DNA of 5,688 bases, from assembly GCA_964629965.1 (NCBI GenBank), contig CAZVRZ010000247.1, positions 1-5,688 on the forward strand, given 5' to 3'. Positions 1 through 5,688 of this stretch are shown here, in pieces. Origin of the DNA: CAZVRZ01 sp964629965. Lineage in GTDB: Bacteria; Chloroflexota; Anaerolineae; Anaerolineales; UBA4823. How positions within the stretch are numbered: the stretch's first letter is position 1; each line of letters begins with the position of its first letter. The notes under the pieces were generated by a model. That model worked only from the letters and a program-made list of their open reading frames with translations. It made no database searches and was not told the DNA's origin. A program made the translations under genes and the position numbers.

Positions 1-231
1 GGGCAATCGGCCACCACGCTTTCCGGCGGCGAGCCCCAGCGCCTGAAACTTTCCGCGGAGCTGGGCAAGAAGGCCACCGGGCGGACCCTTTATCTGTTGG
101 ATGAGCCCACCACCGGCCTGCACTTTGCCGATATTGCCACGCTGATGCGGGCTTTTCGTCAATTGCAGCAGGCTGGTCATTCGCTATTAATTATCGAGCA
201 CAACCTCGATGTTATCGGCGGCGCCGATGTC
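1..231 (+). pseudogene. uvrA: UvrA C-terminal fragment (excinuclease ABC subunit A), cut at both ends
   Basis: UvrA is the damage-recognition ATPase of nucleotide excision repair. Frame 1 from base 1 reads the second ATP-binding cassette: a signature motif LSGGEPQRLKLSAEL, a Walker B segment LYLLDEPTTGLHFADI, and the switch histidine in IIEHNLDVI (about bases 190-216). These are hallmark UvrA strings; LDEPTTGLHFADI in particular is nearly diagnostic. The usual signature is LSGGEAQR, so Pro replaces Ala here. After GGAD (about base 228) the expected UvrA ending (a DLGPEGG-type motif and C-terminal tail) is missing, and the downstream sequence matches TrpRS instead. The 5' part lies outside the window. 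The family assignment is firm. The exact right boundary is uncertain by about 20 bases because the junction falls in sequence that either protein could encode. Confidence 0.85.
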
Positions 232-386
232 TTCCTCGGCCTTTCCGCAGCCGGCGTGCAGAGCTTGACCAGCATCCAGATGATGTCTGGGAAGTGCTCC
301 ACAATGGCGCCCAGCGCGCCGGCGCCATCGCCGCAGAGACCATTCGCCAAGTCAAGGATGCCATCGGCCTGCCTCATGTAAAATAA
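232..386 (+). pseudogene. trpS: Tryptophanyl-tRNA synthetase C-terminal fragment
   Basis: Frame 3 reads RPFRSRRAELDQHPDDVWEV, then LHNGAQRAGAIAAETIRQV and KDAIGLPHVK, with a stop at 384-386. This is the C-terminal helical tail of bacterial TrpRS (the x-I/F-R-x-R-R-A-E-L, D-x-V-x-E-I-L-x-x-G and A-x-E-T-x-x-x-V-x-x-A-x-G-L pattern). TrpRS charges tRNA-Trp in the cytosol. Only about 50 of roughly 330 residues are present. The catalytic Rossmann fold (HIGH and KMSKS motifs) is absent because UvrA sequence lies immediately upstream in a different frame. One extra C in the CTCGG at 235-239 would extend this frame upstream as F-L-R-P-F-R, so the TrpRS part may begin slightly earlier with a one-base deletion. 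The stop lies 6 bases before dtd, a plausible native neighbour. Confidence 0.75.
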
Positions 387-392
387 AAGCTT

Positions 393-830
393 ATGCGCCT
401 GGTATTGCAGCGAGTTGCACACGGAAAAGTAACAGTGGAAGGCCGTTCGGTTGCCGAAATAGGGCCGGGGCTGGTCATATTATTGGGCATTGCACCTGGA
501 GACACAGAGTTCCAGGTGCAGGCCTTGGTGGATAAGATCGCTCATCTGCGCATTTTCGAAGACCAGGCCGGCAAGATGAACCTATCTGTATTGGATACTG
601 GCGGCGCGGCGATTGTGGTTTCTCAGTTCACATTATATGCCGATACGCGCAAAGGCCGCCGTCCTTCGTTCACTGATGCGGCCGCACCCGAGTTGGCCCA
701 GCCCATGGTGGAGCGCTTTGCTGCCCTGTTGGCAGCGCAAGGCGTGCCCACCCAAACCGGCCAGTTTGGTGCGCACATGCAGGTTGAGATCGAAAACGAT
801 GGACCGGTAACTATCTGCCTGGAAGGGTAA
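393..830 (+). CDS. dtd: D-aminoacyl-tRNA deacylase
   Basis: Cytosolic homodimeric enzyme that hydrolyses the ester bond of D-amino acids (and glycine on the wrong tRNA) mischarged onto tRNA, recycling free tRNA. The 145-residue product has the usual family length and starts with the typical MRLVLQRVAHGKVTVEG. The active-site motif SQFTLYAD is at residues 77-84 and the cross-subunit Gly-cisPro motif NDGPVT at 135-140. The family ending is usually GPVTxxLE, matched here by GPVTICLE. The start is chosen because Met1 aligns with the family N-terminus. No good Shine-Dalgarno is visible in the 6-base spacer after the upstream stop, so translation may be coupled to trpS. It converges on the Fpg-like gene, with 16 bases between the two stops. 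The protein appears complete and undamaged. Confidence 0.95.
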   Translation: MRLVLQRVAHGKVTVEGRSVAEIGPGLVILLGIAPGDTEFQVQALVDKIAHLRIFEDQAGKMNLSVLDTGGAAIVVSQFTLYADTRKGRRPSFTDAAAPELAQPMVERFAALLAAQGVPTQTGQFGAHMQVEIENDGPVTICLEG

Positions 831-846
831 CCCTGGCAAACCCGGG

Positions 847-1662
847 CTAAGCCGGTGTTCTTGGCTGGCAGACAGGGCAGATAAAACCACTGGTACTGCC
901 AGTCTTGAGCTTTTCAATGAGCGTACCGCATCGCGGGCAAGGCTTCCCTTCTTTGTAACCGATCAGCAGATCCTCCATGCCAAAGTTGCCTTTTTGCCCG
1001 TACAGGTTCTGCTCGTAAGAAGCTCCCCCCTTGTTAATGCTCAACTGCAGCCGGTCATGGATGGCGGCGTGCAGATGCATCATCTCGGCCGGCGAGAGCG
1101 AATCGATCGGGCGCAGTGGGTGCAGCCCGGCCTGGAACAGGATATCGTGAATATAGAAATTACCGATCCCCGCCAGGCGAGATTGGTCGAGCAAGAAGGT
1201 CTTGAGTTGGCCGCGCCGCCCGCTCAGCAGTCCTTGAAGTTCGCTTGCGCTCAGGTCGAGAGCATTGGCGCCCAGGCTGGCAGTCATCTTGTGATCGGCA
1301 AGCTTGTCTGGTGCGGCATAATGGGCATAACCGAACCACCAGAAGTTCACTGCCAGGCAGGTTTCATCGCTGAAGTCAAAGATCAGGCGATATTTTTCCG
1401 GCAGCCGGCCGCGATCGACCAGCAGGATCTCTCCACCCATGCCCACGCTCAGCAGCAGCCACCCCTGGTCGGTTGCCGTCAGGATCCATTTGCCACGCGA
1501 CCGGGCCCCTTGGAGGCGCGCTCCACTCAAGGCAGAGGTGAAAGTGTCCTTGGGTACATTCAAGCACTTCGGCTGCAATACCTCGATGCCGGTGATCTTT
1601 TTGCCTGCCAGCTCTGTGTTCATCTGGTTGGCTAATAGGAAGATTTCTGGAAGCTCAGCCAT
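847..1662 (-). CDS. Fpg/Nei-family DNA glycosylase-like protein lacking the N-terminal catalytic proline
   Basis: The 271-residue product has full Fpg/Nei architecture. The N-terminal beta-sandwich begins MAELPEIF. The beta-hairpin lysine is in RSRGKW (Lys58) and the intercalating-Met loop is VGMGG (Met75). The helix-two-turn-helix includes LAGIGNFYIHD with Asn168. The C-terminal zinc finger has Cys242, 245, 262 and 265. Fpg normally cuts oxidised purines using Pro2 (exposed after Met removal) as Schiff-base nucleophile with Glu3 as acid. Here residue 2 is Ala, although Glu3 is kept. The zinc-finger Arg that normally sits five residues before the third Cys is Thr257. A recognised branch of the family starts M-x-ELPE without Pro, so this looks like a member of that branch and not a damaged mutM. 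Activity cannot be assumed. The start is 6 bases after the methyltransferase stop, with only a weak GAGATGA upstream, suggesting translational coupling. Confidence 0.85.
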   Translation of the reverse strand: MAELPEIFLLANQMNTELAGKKITGIEVLQPKCLNVPKDTFTSALSGARLQGARSRGKWILTATDQGWLLLSVGMGGEILLVDRGRLPEKYRLIFDFSDETCLAVNFWWFGYAHYAAPDKLADHKMTASLGANALDLSASELQGLLSGRRGQLKTFLLDQSRLAGIGNFYIHDILFQAGLHPLRPIDSLSPAEMMHLHAAIHDRLQLSINKGGASYEQNLYGQKGNFGMEDLLIGYKEGKPCPRCGTLIEKLKTGSTSGFICPVCQPRTPA

Positions 1663-1668
1663 GGTTTA

Positions 1669-2640
1669 TCATCTCGTCGCTTTTCGTTTGAAATAGTCGA
1701 AAGCTTTCCTTGTCAGAGCAGCAGCCCCATCCTCTCTCAAGGTGCGAAGAGCTTTTACCCACAATGAGTCTGCCGAGGGGGAGATGGGATCGAAATACTT
1801 ACGCAATCTTTTGCGGATCTCAGGATCAATTTGACCCGCCGGGCGCGAGTAAGAGTGATCGATCATTTTGATGGCCTTGCCTTGCTCGGGTAACTGCTCC
1901 ACAGAGCGCGGCGAGCGGGCCACAAAGATAGATGTTAAAGTGAATCGCCGGTACATGTCGTCGATCTTTCCAGGCGCAAACACAAAATCATCCACCCTCA
2001 TCCTGGCTTCTGGGCTCATATGCTCTGGCTTGAAATCTGCTCCGATTGCCTCCACGCCATGCAGATAGGGTGTGGCTTCCTTATAAAATTCCTTGAGACA
2101 AAACAACCATTGCCGGGGCGACCAAATGTTTACGTGGTATTCATTGATAAGATTCAGATATTCCAGGCGCTCATCGGTAATGGGAGGCACGGCTACCAGG
2201 AGTATCCCCCCTGGCTTGAGCAGCCTACAAGTTTCCCTGAAAAACCCAGTTGGATTTGAGATGTGCTCCAAGGTGTTTGAGGTAAAAATGAAATCGAAGG
2301 ACGAGTCGACAAAATCCAACTTTGAGTTCAAATCCATGGTTCGGAATTCAAGGTTTGGCTTGCGATAGTGATGTTTGCTGAACTCAATTGATTTTTCACT
2401 CACATCGATGCCATAAACCTGCCTGGCCCCCTGGTCGGCAAAATATGCGCTGCCGTAGCCCGTACCCGTTCCAGCATCCAGAACGACTTGACCGCGGCAA
2501 AATTGAAGTGCAAAATGATAGATCGAAAGGTGACCATAGAAGACAAAATCCTGGTTCTGCGGTGAAACTCTTTCTCCATGATCGGTTACATCTTCGATAT
2601 TCCACTGTTTTTCGGATGGGCCTGCCAGGTCTTCGGTCAT
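1669..2640 (-). CDS. Class I SAM-dependent methyltransferase
   Basis: The 323-residue protein has a Rossmann methyltransferase core of the Methyltransf_11/25 type. Motif I is VVLDAGTGTG (residues 52-61). The ribose-binding acid is Asp79 in YGIDVSE and the adenine-side Asp is Asp103. Motif IV is DFIFTSNTLEHI (116-127), followed by LLKPGGILLVAVPP (140-153). The substrate is not recognisable. The ~25-residue basic amphipathic tail ending KAFDYFKRKATR resembles tails on enzymes of surface-glycan clusters, which is a hint only. The protein has no signal peptide and should be cytosolic, perhaps membrane-associated. The start is supported by AGGAAG at 2645-2650, 4 bases upstream of ATG. It is the first gene of a probable two-gene operon with the Fpg-like gene. 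Confidence 0.88.
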   Translation of the reverse strand: MTEDLAGPSEKQWNIEDVTDHGERVSPQNQDFVFYGHLSIYHFALQFCRGQVVLDAGTGTGYGSAYFADQGARQVYGIDVSEKSIEFSKHHYRKPNLEFRTMDLNSKLDFVDSSFDFIFTSNTLEHISNPTGFFRETCRLLKPGGILLVAVPPITDERLEYLNLINEYHVNIWSPRQWLFCLKEFYKEATPYLHGVEAIGADFKPEHMSPEARMRVDDFVFAPGKIDDMYRRFTLTSIFVARSPRSVEQLPEQGKAIKMIDHSYSRPAGQIDPEIRKRLRKYFDPISPSADSLWVKALRTLREDGAAALTRKAFDYFKRKATR

Positions 2641-2710
2641 TTATCTTCCTTTGTGCTCGTATGATGGATAGATCACTCCCGCATTGTGTTTCACCGACGG
2701 GCTTTGCGGA

Positions 2711-2716
2711 ATTATA
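2711..2716 (-). promoter_or_regulatory. Probable -10 box of the methyltransferase promoter
   Basis: The - strand reads a perfect TATAAT, about 70 bases before the methyltransferase start, preceded by GCTT. No convincing -35 hexamer lies 16-18 bases upstream; the nearest TTGGAA is 22 bases away. It sits between the upstream operon's terminator and the methyltransferase, where a promoter is needed. A single perfect hexamer in AT-rich spacer is weak evidence alone. Confidence 0.4.
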
Positions 2717-2830
2717 AAGCTTAATGTCGATTGGCGAGTTCCAATTTTTGCAGCACTCGAAAACTCGCACCTCTCACCCCTTTCGTAATACCTGAAACAC
2801 GTCCAGCGCTGTCATAGGCTCTTAGCGAAA

Positions 2831-2875
2831 ATAAAAAAACACCGGGGCGCTCAGACTTCCGAGTCTGTGTGCCCC
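2831..2875 (-). terminator. Intrinsic terminator of the ABC exporter operon
   Basis: Bases 2844-2875 form a near-perfect hairpin. A 7-bp outer stem (GGGGCGC with GTGCCCC, including one G-T pair) is separated by one T-T mismatch from a 6-bp inner stem (CAGACT with AGTCTG), closed by a TCCG loop. On the - strand it is followed by GGTG and a run of seven T (2833-2839). That is the classic rho-independent layout, 32 bases past the permease B stop. There is no T-run on the + side, so it works for the - strand only. Confidence 0.92.
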
Positions 2876-2906
2876 AGATATTGTAAACAATCTCGGAACG
2901 TGGTTT

Positions 2907-3280
2907 CTAGATGTACAGATCGCGCTTGTTGTAGATCCAGTATGCCCCTGCCATGCAGGCAATGATGATCGCCGCGCTGAGAAACAGGTAGATCCCATCT
3001 ACCGTGCCTCTGCGGAAAAGCTCGCCGGCATCATAATACTTGAACGGCGTGAAATACTTGAGGAAATCCAGCCTGTCATCCAACACCGATACAATCGACA
3101 TGAAGTAGGTCACCAGGATGATGCCAACGGCCGTCGAGCCGGAGAGCTTGTAGCGCTTCATGGCACAGCCCAGCAAAAGTCCAATCGCCAGGAAAATCAG
3201 CTCAATGGCGAACATCGCCCGCATTTCCAGTTCCAAGAAGTCAAAGAATGTCTGGTCTGGTTTAAACGGCCTCGTTCCCA
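2907..3280 (-). CDS. ABC-2 permease B, C-terminal part (partial at the scaffold gap)
   Basis: From the N run the - strand reads PFKPDQTFFDFLELEMRAMF and continues through two hydrophobic segments (MFAIELIFLAIGLLLGCAM and a later AVGIILVTYFMSIVSV), a PFKYYDAGELF loop, and a last segment (IYLFLSAAIIIACMAGAYW) before the ending YNKRDLYI. It matches the C-terminal half of permease A in layout: permease A has a TPFKHIDPTYIL loop and the ending YTRRDIPAVS. It is therefore the second half of the permease whose first half lies at 3420-3847. Together with a few missing residues the two parts would make a ~265-270-residue six-helix ABC-2 protein, the normal size. The stop is TAG at 2907-2909, followed by the operon terminator. 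The first ~4 residues beside the gap are uncertain. Confidence 0.85.
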
Positions 3281-3290
3281 NNNNNNNNNN
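3281..3290. other. Assembly gap (10 N)
   Basis: Ten consecutive N interrupt the permease B gene. The true length is unknown. Sequence to its left is permease B on the - strand; sequence to its right reads as argJ on the + strand, so the gap marks a suspect join. Confidence 0.98.
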
Positions 3291-3419
3291 GAAAAAGGCC
3301 TGCGCGACGCGGAACAAATGGCTCGGCTCGCCGCCGCCGCCTGCGGGGCCAAGGAAGACCAGGCCTTGGTTCTTTCGACCGGCGTGATCGGGCATTTTTT
3401 GCCGATGGATAAAATCGAG
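3291..3419 (+). pseudogene. argJ: ArgJ fragment (glutamate N-acetyltransferase / ornithine acetyltransferase)
   Basis: The + strand in frame 3 reads EKGLRDAEQMARLAAAACGA followed by KEDQALVLSTGVIGHFLPM and DKIE. This is the ArgJ segment that follows the NSGNANACTG motif and contains the conserved STGVIG-x-x-LPMDKI string. ArgJ moves acetyl groups between N-acetylornithine and glutamate in arginine synthesis. Only about 43 of ~400 residues are present. The preceding NSGNANACTG would fall in the N gap, and beyond 3419 the sequence becomes permease B on the other strand. The piece looks GC-richer than its flanks. It has no start, no stop of its own and no ArgJ sequence to either side, so it cannot be a working gene. 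It is most likely a misjoined contig end. Confidence 0.8.
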
Positions 3420-3847
3420 CTGGTTTCCACCGATACCACCCAGGTGATCGCTACGAAAGCAATACAGTTGATCAACGCTGCCAATGCCTTGAAAGTGACC
3501 ACCCGGCTGCGCGAAACCGGCAGTACCAGCGAAAACTCAACCGTTTTGTCGCGCTCTTCCTTTGAGATGATGTCGCTACCCCACATAGCCGCCGCGATGG
3601 CGCCCATCAACGCAAAATAGATGAACATGATGCCATAAAAACCGCTCACCGTTGTTAGGTTAAAGGCCCGCATGCTTAAGGCATCCATCAGCGCCGGGGG
3701 CATCGCATCCAGCATCTTCACGGTCTCAGGGTCGGCGGCAAAAGCAGAGAATTTCGCTGCGGCCATCATCACCAACAGTGAGATGATCACGCTCCAGATC
3801 AACAGGGATTTGAGGTTGGCTTTCAATTCATGAAGAAAGATGTTCAT
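3420..3847 (-). CDS. ABC-2 permease B, N-terminal part (interrupted)
   Basis: Membrane subunit of an ABC exporter. The first ~140 residues have a short cytosolic start (MNIFLHELKANLKS), a first helix (about 14-31), an outside loop, a second helix (about 66-89), a cytosolic loop KEERDKTVEFSLVLPVSRSR (96-115) and a third helix (about 118-140) ending AITWVVSV. The loop is the family's coupling region; permease A has EESELTADFLLSKPVSR at the same place. After residue ~142 the frame runs into antisense argJ and loses permease character, although it stays open. Alignment with permease A suggests fewer than ten native residues separate this part from FKPDQTFF beyond the gap. The start is set by AAGGAGG (3854-3860), 6 bases upstream of ATG, which overlaps the permease A stop. 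Confidence 0.85.
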
Positions 3848-3853
3848 CCCGCG

Positions 3854-3860
3854 CCTCCTT
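3854..3860 (-). promoter_or_regulatory. Shine-Dalgarno of permease B overlapping the permease A stop
   Basis: The - strand reads TAAGGAGGCGCGGGATG. The TAA stop of permease A overlaps an AAGGAGG site placed 6 bases before the permease B ATG. The overlap suggests coupled translation and roughly equal output of the two permeases. Confidence 0.8.
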
Positions 3861-4668
3861 ACGATACCGCCGGGATGTCACGGCGGGTATACAACCGGTA
3901 ACTGGCACCCAGGGCCACCACAGTCACGGCTACATTCAGCAGCATCAGCGGCAGATCATATGCTGATTCTGTCAGGATATAGGTCGGGTCAATGTGCTTG
4001 AATGGCGTCACCAGCTCCAGGGTGACATCTCCAAACACCCCGCTGAAAGCATTGAGCACGTACATGCCAAAGCCCAGGCCCAGGCCATACGGTGTGACGC
4101 TGCGCACGCGCTTGACCAGTAACGAAATGACCAGCCCCACGCTCAAGAAAAAGAGTTGGAAGATCACGATACTGAGCAGCACCAGCAATAGCGGTTTCAC
4201 CTCATACTCGTGTTTGCCGCGGAACATCTCGATGGCTGTGAAACTGGTCGCCCACACTGCCAGGTTGGTAATGGTCAGGCTGGTCAACGCTGCCAGTAAC
4301 TTGCTTGTTAGCACATGAGTGCGGCTGACCGGCTTGCTCAAAAGGAAATCAGCTGTCAATTCGCTCTCCTCGATCGAGACCAGCCCAAAGCCATAGTTAC
4401 TGGCCTGGATTGCCAGGCAGAGTTGGACAAACAGGAAGATGAAACCGTAGAAACCCAGTACAGTGGACAGATCCATCCGATCCATGCCAAAGGCGGCCCG
4501 CAATTCCTGCGGGTACTTGGCCAGGAATTCGTTCATCAACGCCGCTTCGTCGGCAAAGATCGGAAACATGGCAAAAAAGAAAGTGATCAGTACCATGACC
4601 CCTAGCGACCAGATGATCACCGATCTCAGGCGGGCGCGAAACTCGTGTCGGTAAATGTTTGCTTTCAT
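3859..4668 (-). CDS. ABC-2 type permease A
   Basis: Integral membrane subunit of the same exporter, 269 residues and apparently complete. Likely helices are at about 17-37, 68-90, 120-143, 160-184, 191-212 and 240-258, giving six segments. The cytosolic loop EESELTADFLLSKPVSR (100-116) between helices 2 and 3 is typical of ABC2_membrane_2-like permeases and probably contacts the ATPase. It shares layout and local motifs with permease B (the FYG-F/I-M/I-F helix 2 start, the KPVSR/LPVSR loop, the TPFK loop and a final RRD/KRD), so the two are paralogues likely to form a heterodimer. The start follows the ATPase stop by 9 bases, with AGGCGG (overlapping that TAG stop) 5 bases upstream of ATG. 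The substrate is unknown; relatives export peptides, antibiotics or lipids. Confidence 0.88.
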   Translation of the reverse strand: MKANIYRHEFRARLRSVIIWSLGVMVLITFFFAMFPIFADEAALMNEFLAKYPQELRAAFGMDRMDLSTVLGFYGFIFLFVQLCLAIQASNYGFGLVSIEESELTADFLLSKPVSRTHVLTSKLLAALTSLTITNLAVWATSFTAIEMFRGKHEYEVKPLLLVLLSIVIFQLFFLSVGLVISLLVKRVRSVTPYGLGLGFGMYVLNAFSGVFGDVTLELVTPFKHIDPTYILTESAYDLPLMLLNVAVTVVALGASYRLYTRRDIPAVS

Positions 4669-4677
4669 GGGTGCCGC

Positions 4678-5550
4678 CTATTCATAATAGTGCATGAAAA
4701 TTTCTTCCAACGCTGGCTCTTCGATGGTCACATCGCTGATTTGGATGCTGCTGATCTTTTGCATCACGGCATTGATGTCGCCCTTGAAAAAGAAGCTCAA
4801 CGTACCATCTTCCATCTGTATATTGGTCACCCCCGCCAGAGCGAAGTCGGCAGGGGTTAGTCCTTCTGCTGTCACGCGCACCTTCTTATAATTATTCTGC
4901 TGCAGGGAGCGGATGTTGGAGATTTCTACGATCTTACCATCGCGGATGATGCCTACCCGCGTGCACAAGCGTTGCACCTCGCCCAGGATGTGCGATGAGA
5001 AGAATACCGTCACGCCGCGTGCATTCTCGGCTCGGATCAGGTCAAAGAACTTACGCTGCATCAACGGGTCAAGCCCAGCGGTGGGCTCATCCAGGAATAG
5101 CAGCTTGGGGCTATGCAGCAAACCCTGCACGATGCCCACCTTTTTCTTATTGCCGTAGGATAGATCGCTGATGCGGCGGTTCGGTTCCAATTCCATGATT
5201 TCTGCCAACTCGCGAATGCGTTGGGTGCAATCGTGATCGTAGAAGCTAGCAGAATATTTGAGTAGATCAATAACCTTCATACCCTCGTAATAATAGACTT
5301 CTGAGGGCAGGTAGCCAATATCGCGGCGTATCTCAGGCCCCTGGGTGACCACATCTTTGCCGAACACTTTAGCGCTCCCGCTGGTCGGGTGGATCAACGA
5401 TAGCAGCAAGCGGATGGTAGTGGATTTTCCGGCGCCATTCGGCCCGATGAAGCCAAAGATTTCGCCTTCTTCCTCGCCGAAGGAAACATCTACAATTCCT
5501 CGGGATTTTCCGTAATACTTGGTGAGATGATTAACCTCGATAATGCTCAT
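4678..5550 (-). CDS. ABC exporter ATP-binding protein
   Basis: The 290-residue cytosolic ATPase powers the two permeases encoded just downstream. Walker A is GPNGAGKST (36-44). The Q-loop region reads GYLPSEVYYYEGM (79-91), without the usual Gln, as is common in BcrA/CcmA-type ATPases. The signature is the degenerate LSYGNKKK (130-137). Walker B is LLFLDEP (150-156), followed by the D-loop AGLDP, and the switch His187 is in FFSSHILGEV. Residues ~215-290 form the small C-terminal domain typical of ABC-2 exporters of the bacitracin-resistance/multidrug class, ending EEPALEEIFMHYYE. The start is supported by AAGGAG at 5558-5563, 7 bases upstream of ATG. It is the first gene of the operon, with the promoter 40-70 bases upstream. 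It could be mistaken for a drug-resistance gene, but the substrate cannot be deduced. Confidence 0.92.
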   Translation of the reverse strand: MSIIEVNHLTKYYGKSRGIVDVSFGEEEGEIFGFIGPNGAGKSTTIRLLLSLIHPTSGSAKVFGKDVVTQGPEIRRDIGYLPSEVYYYEGMKVIDLLKYSASFYDHDCTQRIRELAEIMELEPNRRISDLSYGNKKKVGIVQGLLHSPKLLFLDEPTAGLDPLMQRKFFDLIRAENARGVTVFFSSHILGEVQRLCTRVGIIRDGKIVEISNIRSLQQNNYKKVRVTAEGLTPADFALAGVTNIQMEDGTLSFFFKGDINAVMQKISSIQISDVTIEEPALEEIFMHYYE

Positions 5551-5585
5551 AGATCTGCTCCTTCATGGGAAATGGCAACGATGCC

Positions 5586-5608
5586 CTTGTAAAGTGTATA
5601 CCCACAAG
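5586..5608. promoter_or_regulatory. Possible operator: short inverted repeat over the -10 box
   Basis: CTTGT (5586-5590) and ACAAG (5604-5608) form an inverted repeat with a 13-base centre that covers the -10 box at 5593-5598. The spacing suits a dimeric repressor of the TetR or GntR type, which often control such exporters, but five-base arms can arise by chance and no regulator gene lies in the window. Confidence 0.3.
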
Positions 5609-5621
5609 CATGTTTCGTCAA
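5593..5621 (-). promoter_or_regulatory. Promoter of the ABC exporter operon
   Basis: On the - strand, TTGACG (5616-5621) is followed by a 17-base spacer and TACACT (5593-5598). These match the sigma-70 boxes TTGACA and TATAAT at 5/6 and 4/6 positions with ideal spacing. Transcription would start near 5586, leaving a leader of about 35 bases with a good ribosome site before the ATPase ATG. Confidence 0.65.
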
Positions 5622-5688
5622 TTAGTTACTCCGTTGGTACTGTATCTTTGAGTAAGGAAATTCCAAAAGTGGGGCAAAAAAGCCTGAC

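Larger units (their letters stand above)
2641..2906. other. Intergenic spacer between the two - strand operons
   Basis: This 266-base spacer holds the exporter terminator at its right end, the TATAAT box in the middle and the methyltransferase ribosome site (2645-2650) at its left end. An open frame overlapping the left part on the - strand has no recognisable protein content. I see no RNA gene or repeat family. Confidence 0.6.

Noticed and set aside
825..833. GGGTAACCC palindrome between the convergent dtd and Fpg-like genes, considered as a terminator
   Set aside because: The arms are too short to leave a loop and there is no T-run on either side.
994..1635. Long + strand open frame (213 codons) opposite the Fpg-like gene
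   Set aside because: It is fully antisense to a protein with clear Fpg motifs, and its translation shows no recognisable domain or composition of a real protein.
2396..2770. - strand open frame running from the spacer into the methyltransferase gene
   Set aside because: It overlaps the methyltransferase N-terminus in another frame and has no recognisable content. The methyltransferase has the ribosome site and the motifs.
2880..2891. ATTGTAAACAAT inverted repeat just downstream of permease B
   Set aside because: It is short and AT-rich and lies between a stop codon and a terminator, so an operator role is unlikely.
3281..3430. Insertion sequence or mobile intron in permease B
   Set aside because: The inserted coding piece is ArgJ, with no terminal repeats, transposase or intron features visible, and it abuts an assembly gap.
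3420..3620. + strand open frame continuing from the argJ piece
   Set aside because: After MDKIE the ArgJ match stops, and the rest is antisense to the transmembrane region of permease B.
5669..5688. GGC-TTTTTT-GCC on the - strand at the right edge, considered as a terminator tail of an upstream gene
   Set aside because: Any hairpin stem would lie outside the window, so it cannot be judged.

Overview
The window looks like a stretch of bacterial metagenome assembly of roughly mid-50s percent GC. It contains a 10-base run of N, which marks a scaffold gap. The mix of genes (trpS next to dtd, a divergent Fpg-like glycosylase, a glycan-type methyltransferase and a two-permease ABC-2 exporter) would suit a Chloroflexota/Anaerolineae-like organism. 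That assignment is an impression from protein style, not from a marker gene, and confidence in it is low.

Layout. At the left edge, on the + strand, a UvrA C-terminal fragment runs directly into the C-terminal ~50 residues of tryptophanyl-tRNA synthetase in another frame. This is followed 6 bases later by an intact D-aminoacyl-tRNA deacylase (dtd, 393-830). Convergent to it on the - strand is a tightly spaced pair: a class I SAM methyltransferase (2640-1669) and an Fpg/Nei-family protein (1662-847). The Fpg-like protein has Ala where the catalytic N-terminal Pro should be. A 266-base gap (2641-2906) holds the likely promoter of the methyltransferase and a strong intrinsic terminator for the next operon. 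From 5550 down to 2907, also on the - strand, lies an ABC-2 export operon in the order ATPase, permease A, permease B. It has a good promoter and ribosome sites and ends in that terminator.

Permease B is broken in the middle. A ~130-base piece of argJ (glutamate N-acetyltransferase), in the opposite orientation, sits beside the N gap where only a few permease residues should be. Together with the UvrA/TrpRS joint, this says that at least two places in the window are chimeric. Assembly error is the most economical explanation; real rearrangement is possible but unproven.

How the genes work together. The ATPase and the two related permeases should form one exporter, with the permeases as a heterodimeric membrane pore. 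The substrate cannot be read from the sequence. Dtd and TrpRS both act on aminoacyl-tRNA chemistry. The methyltransferase and the Fpg-like protein are probably co-transcribed, but no shared pathway is evident. I did not find a convincing novel system. The most biologically interesting item is the Fpg-like protein lacking canonical catalytic residues.
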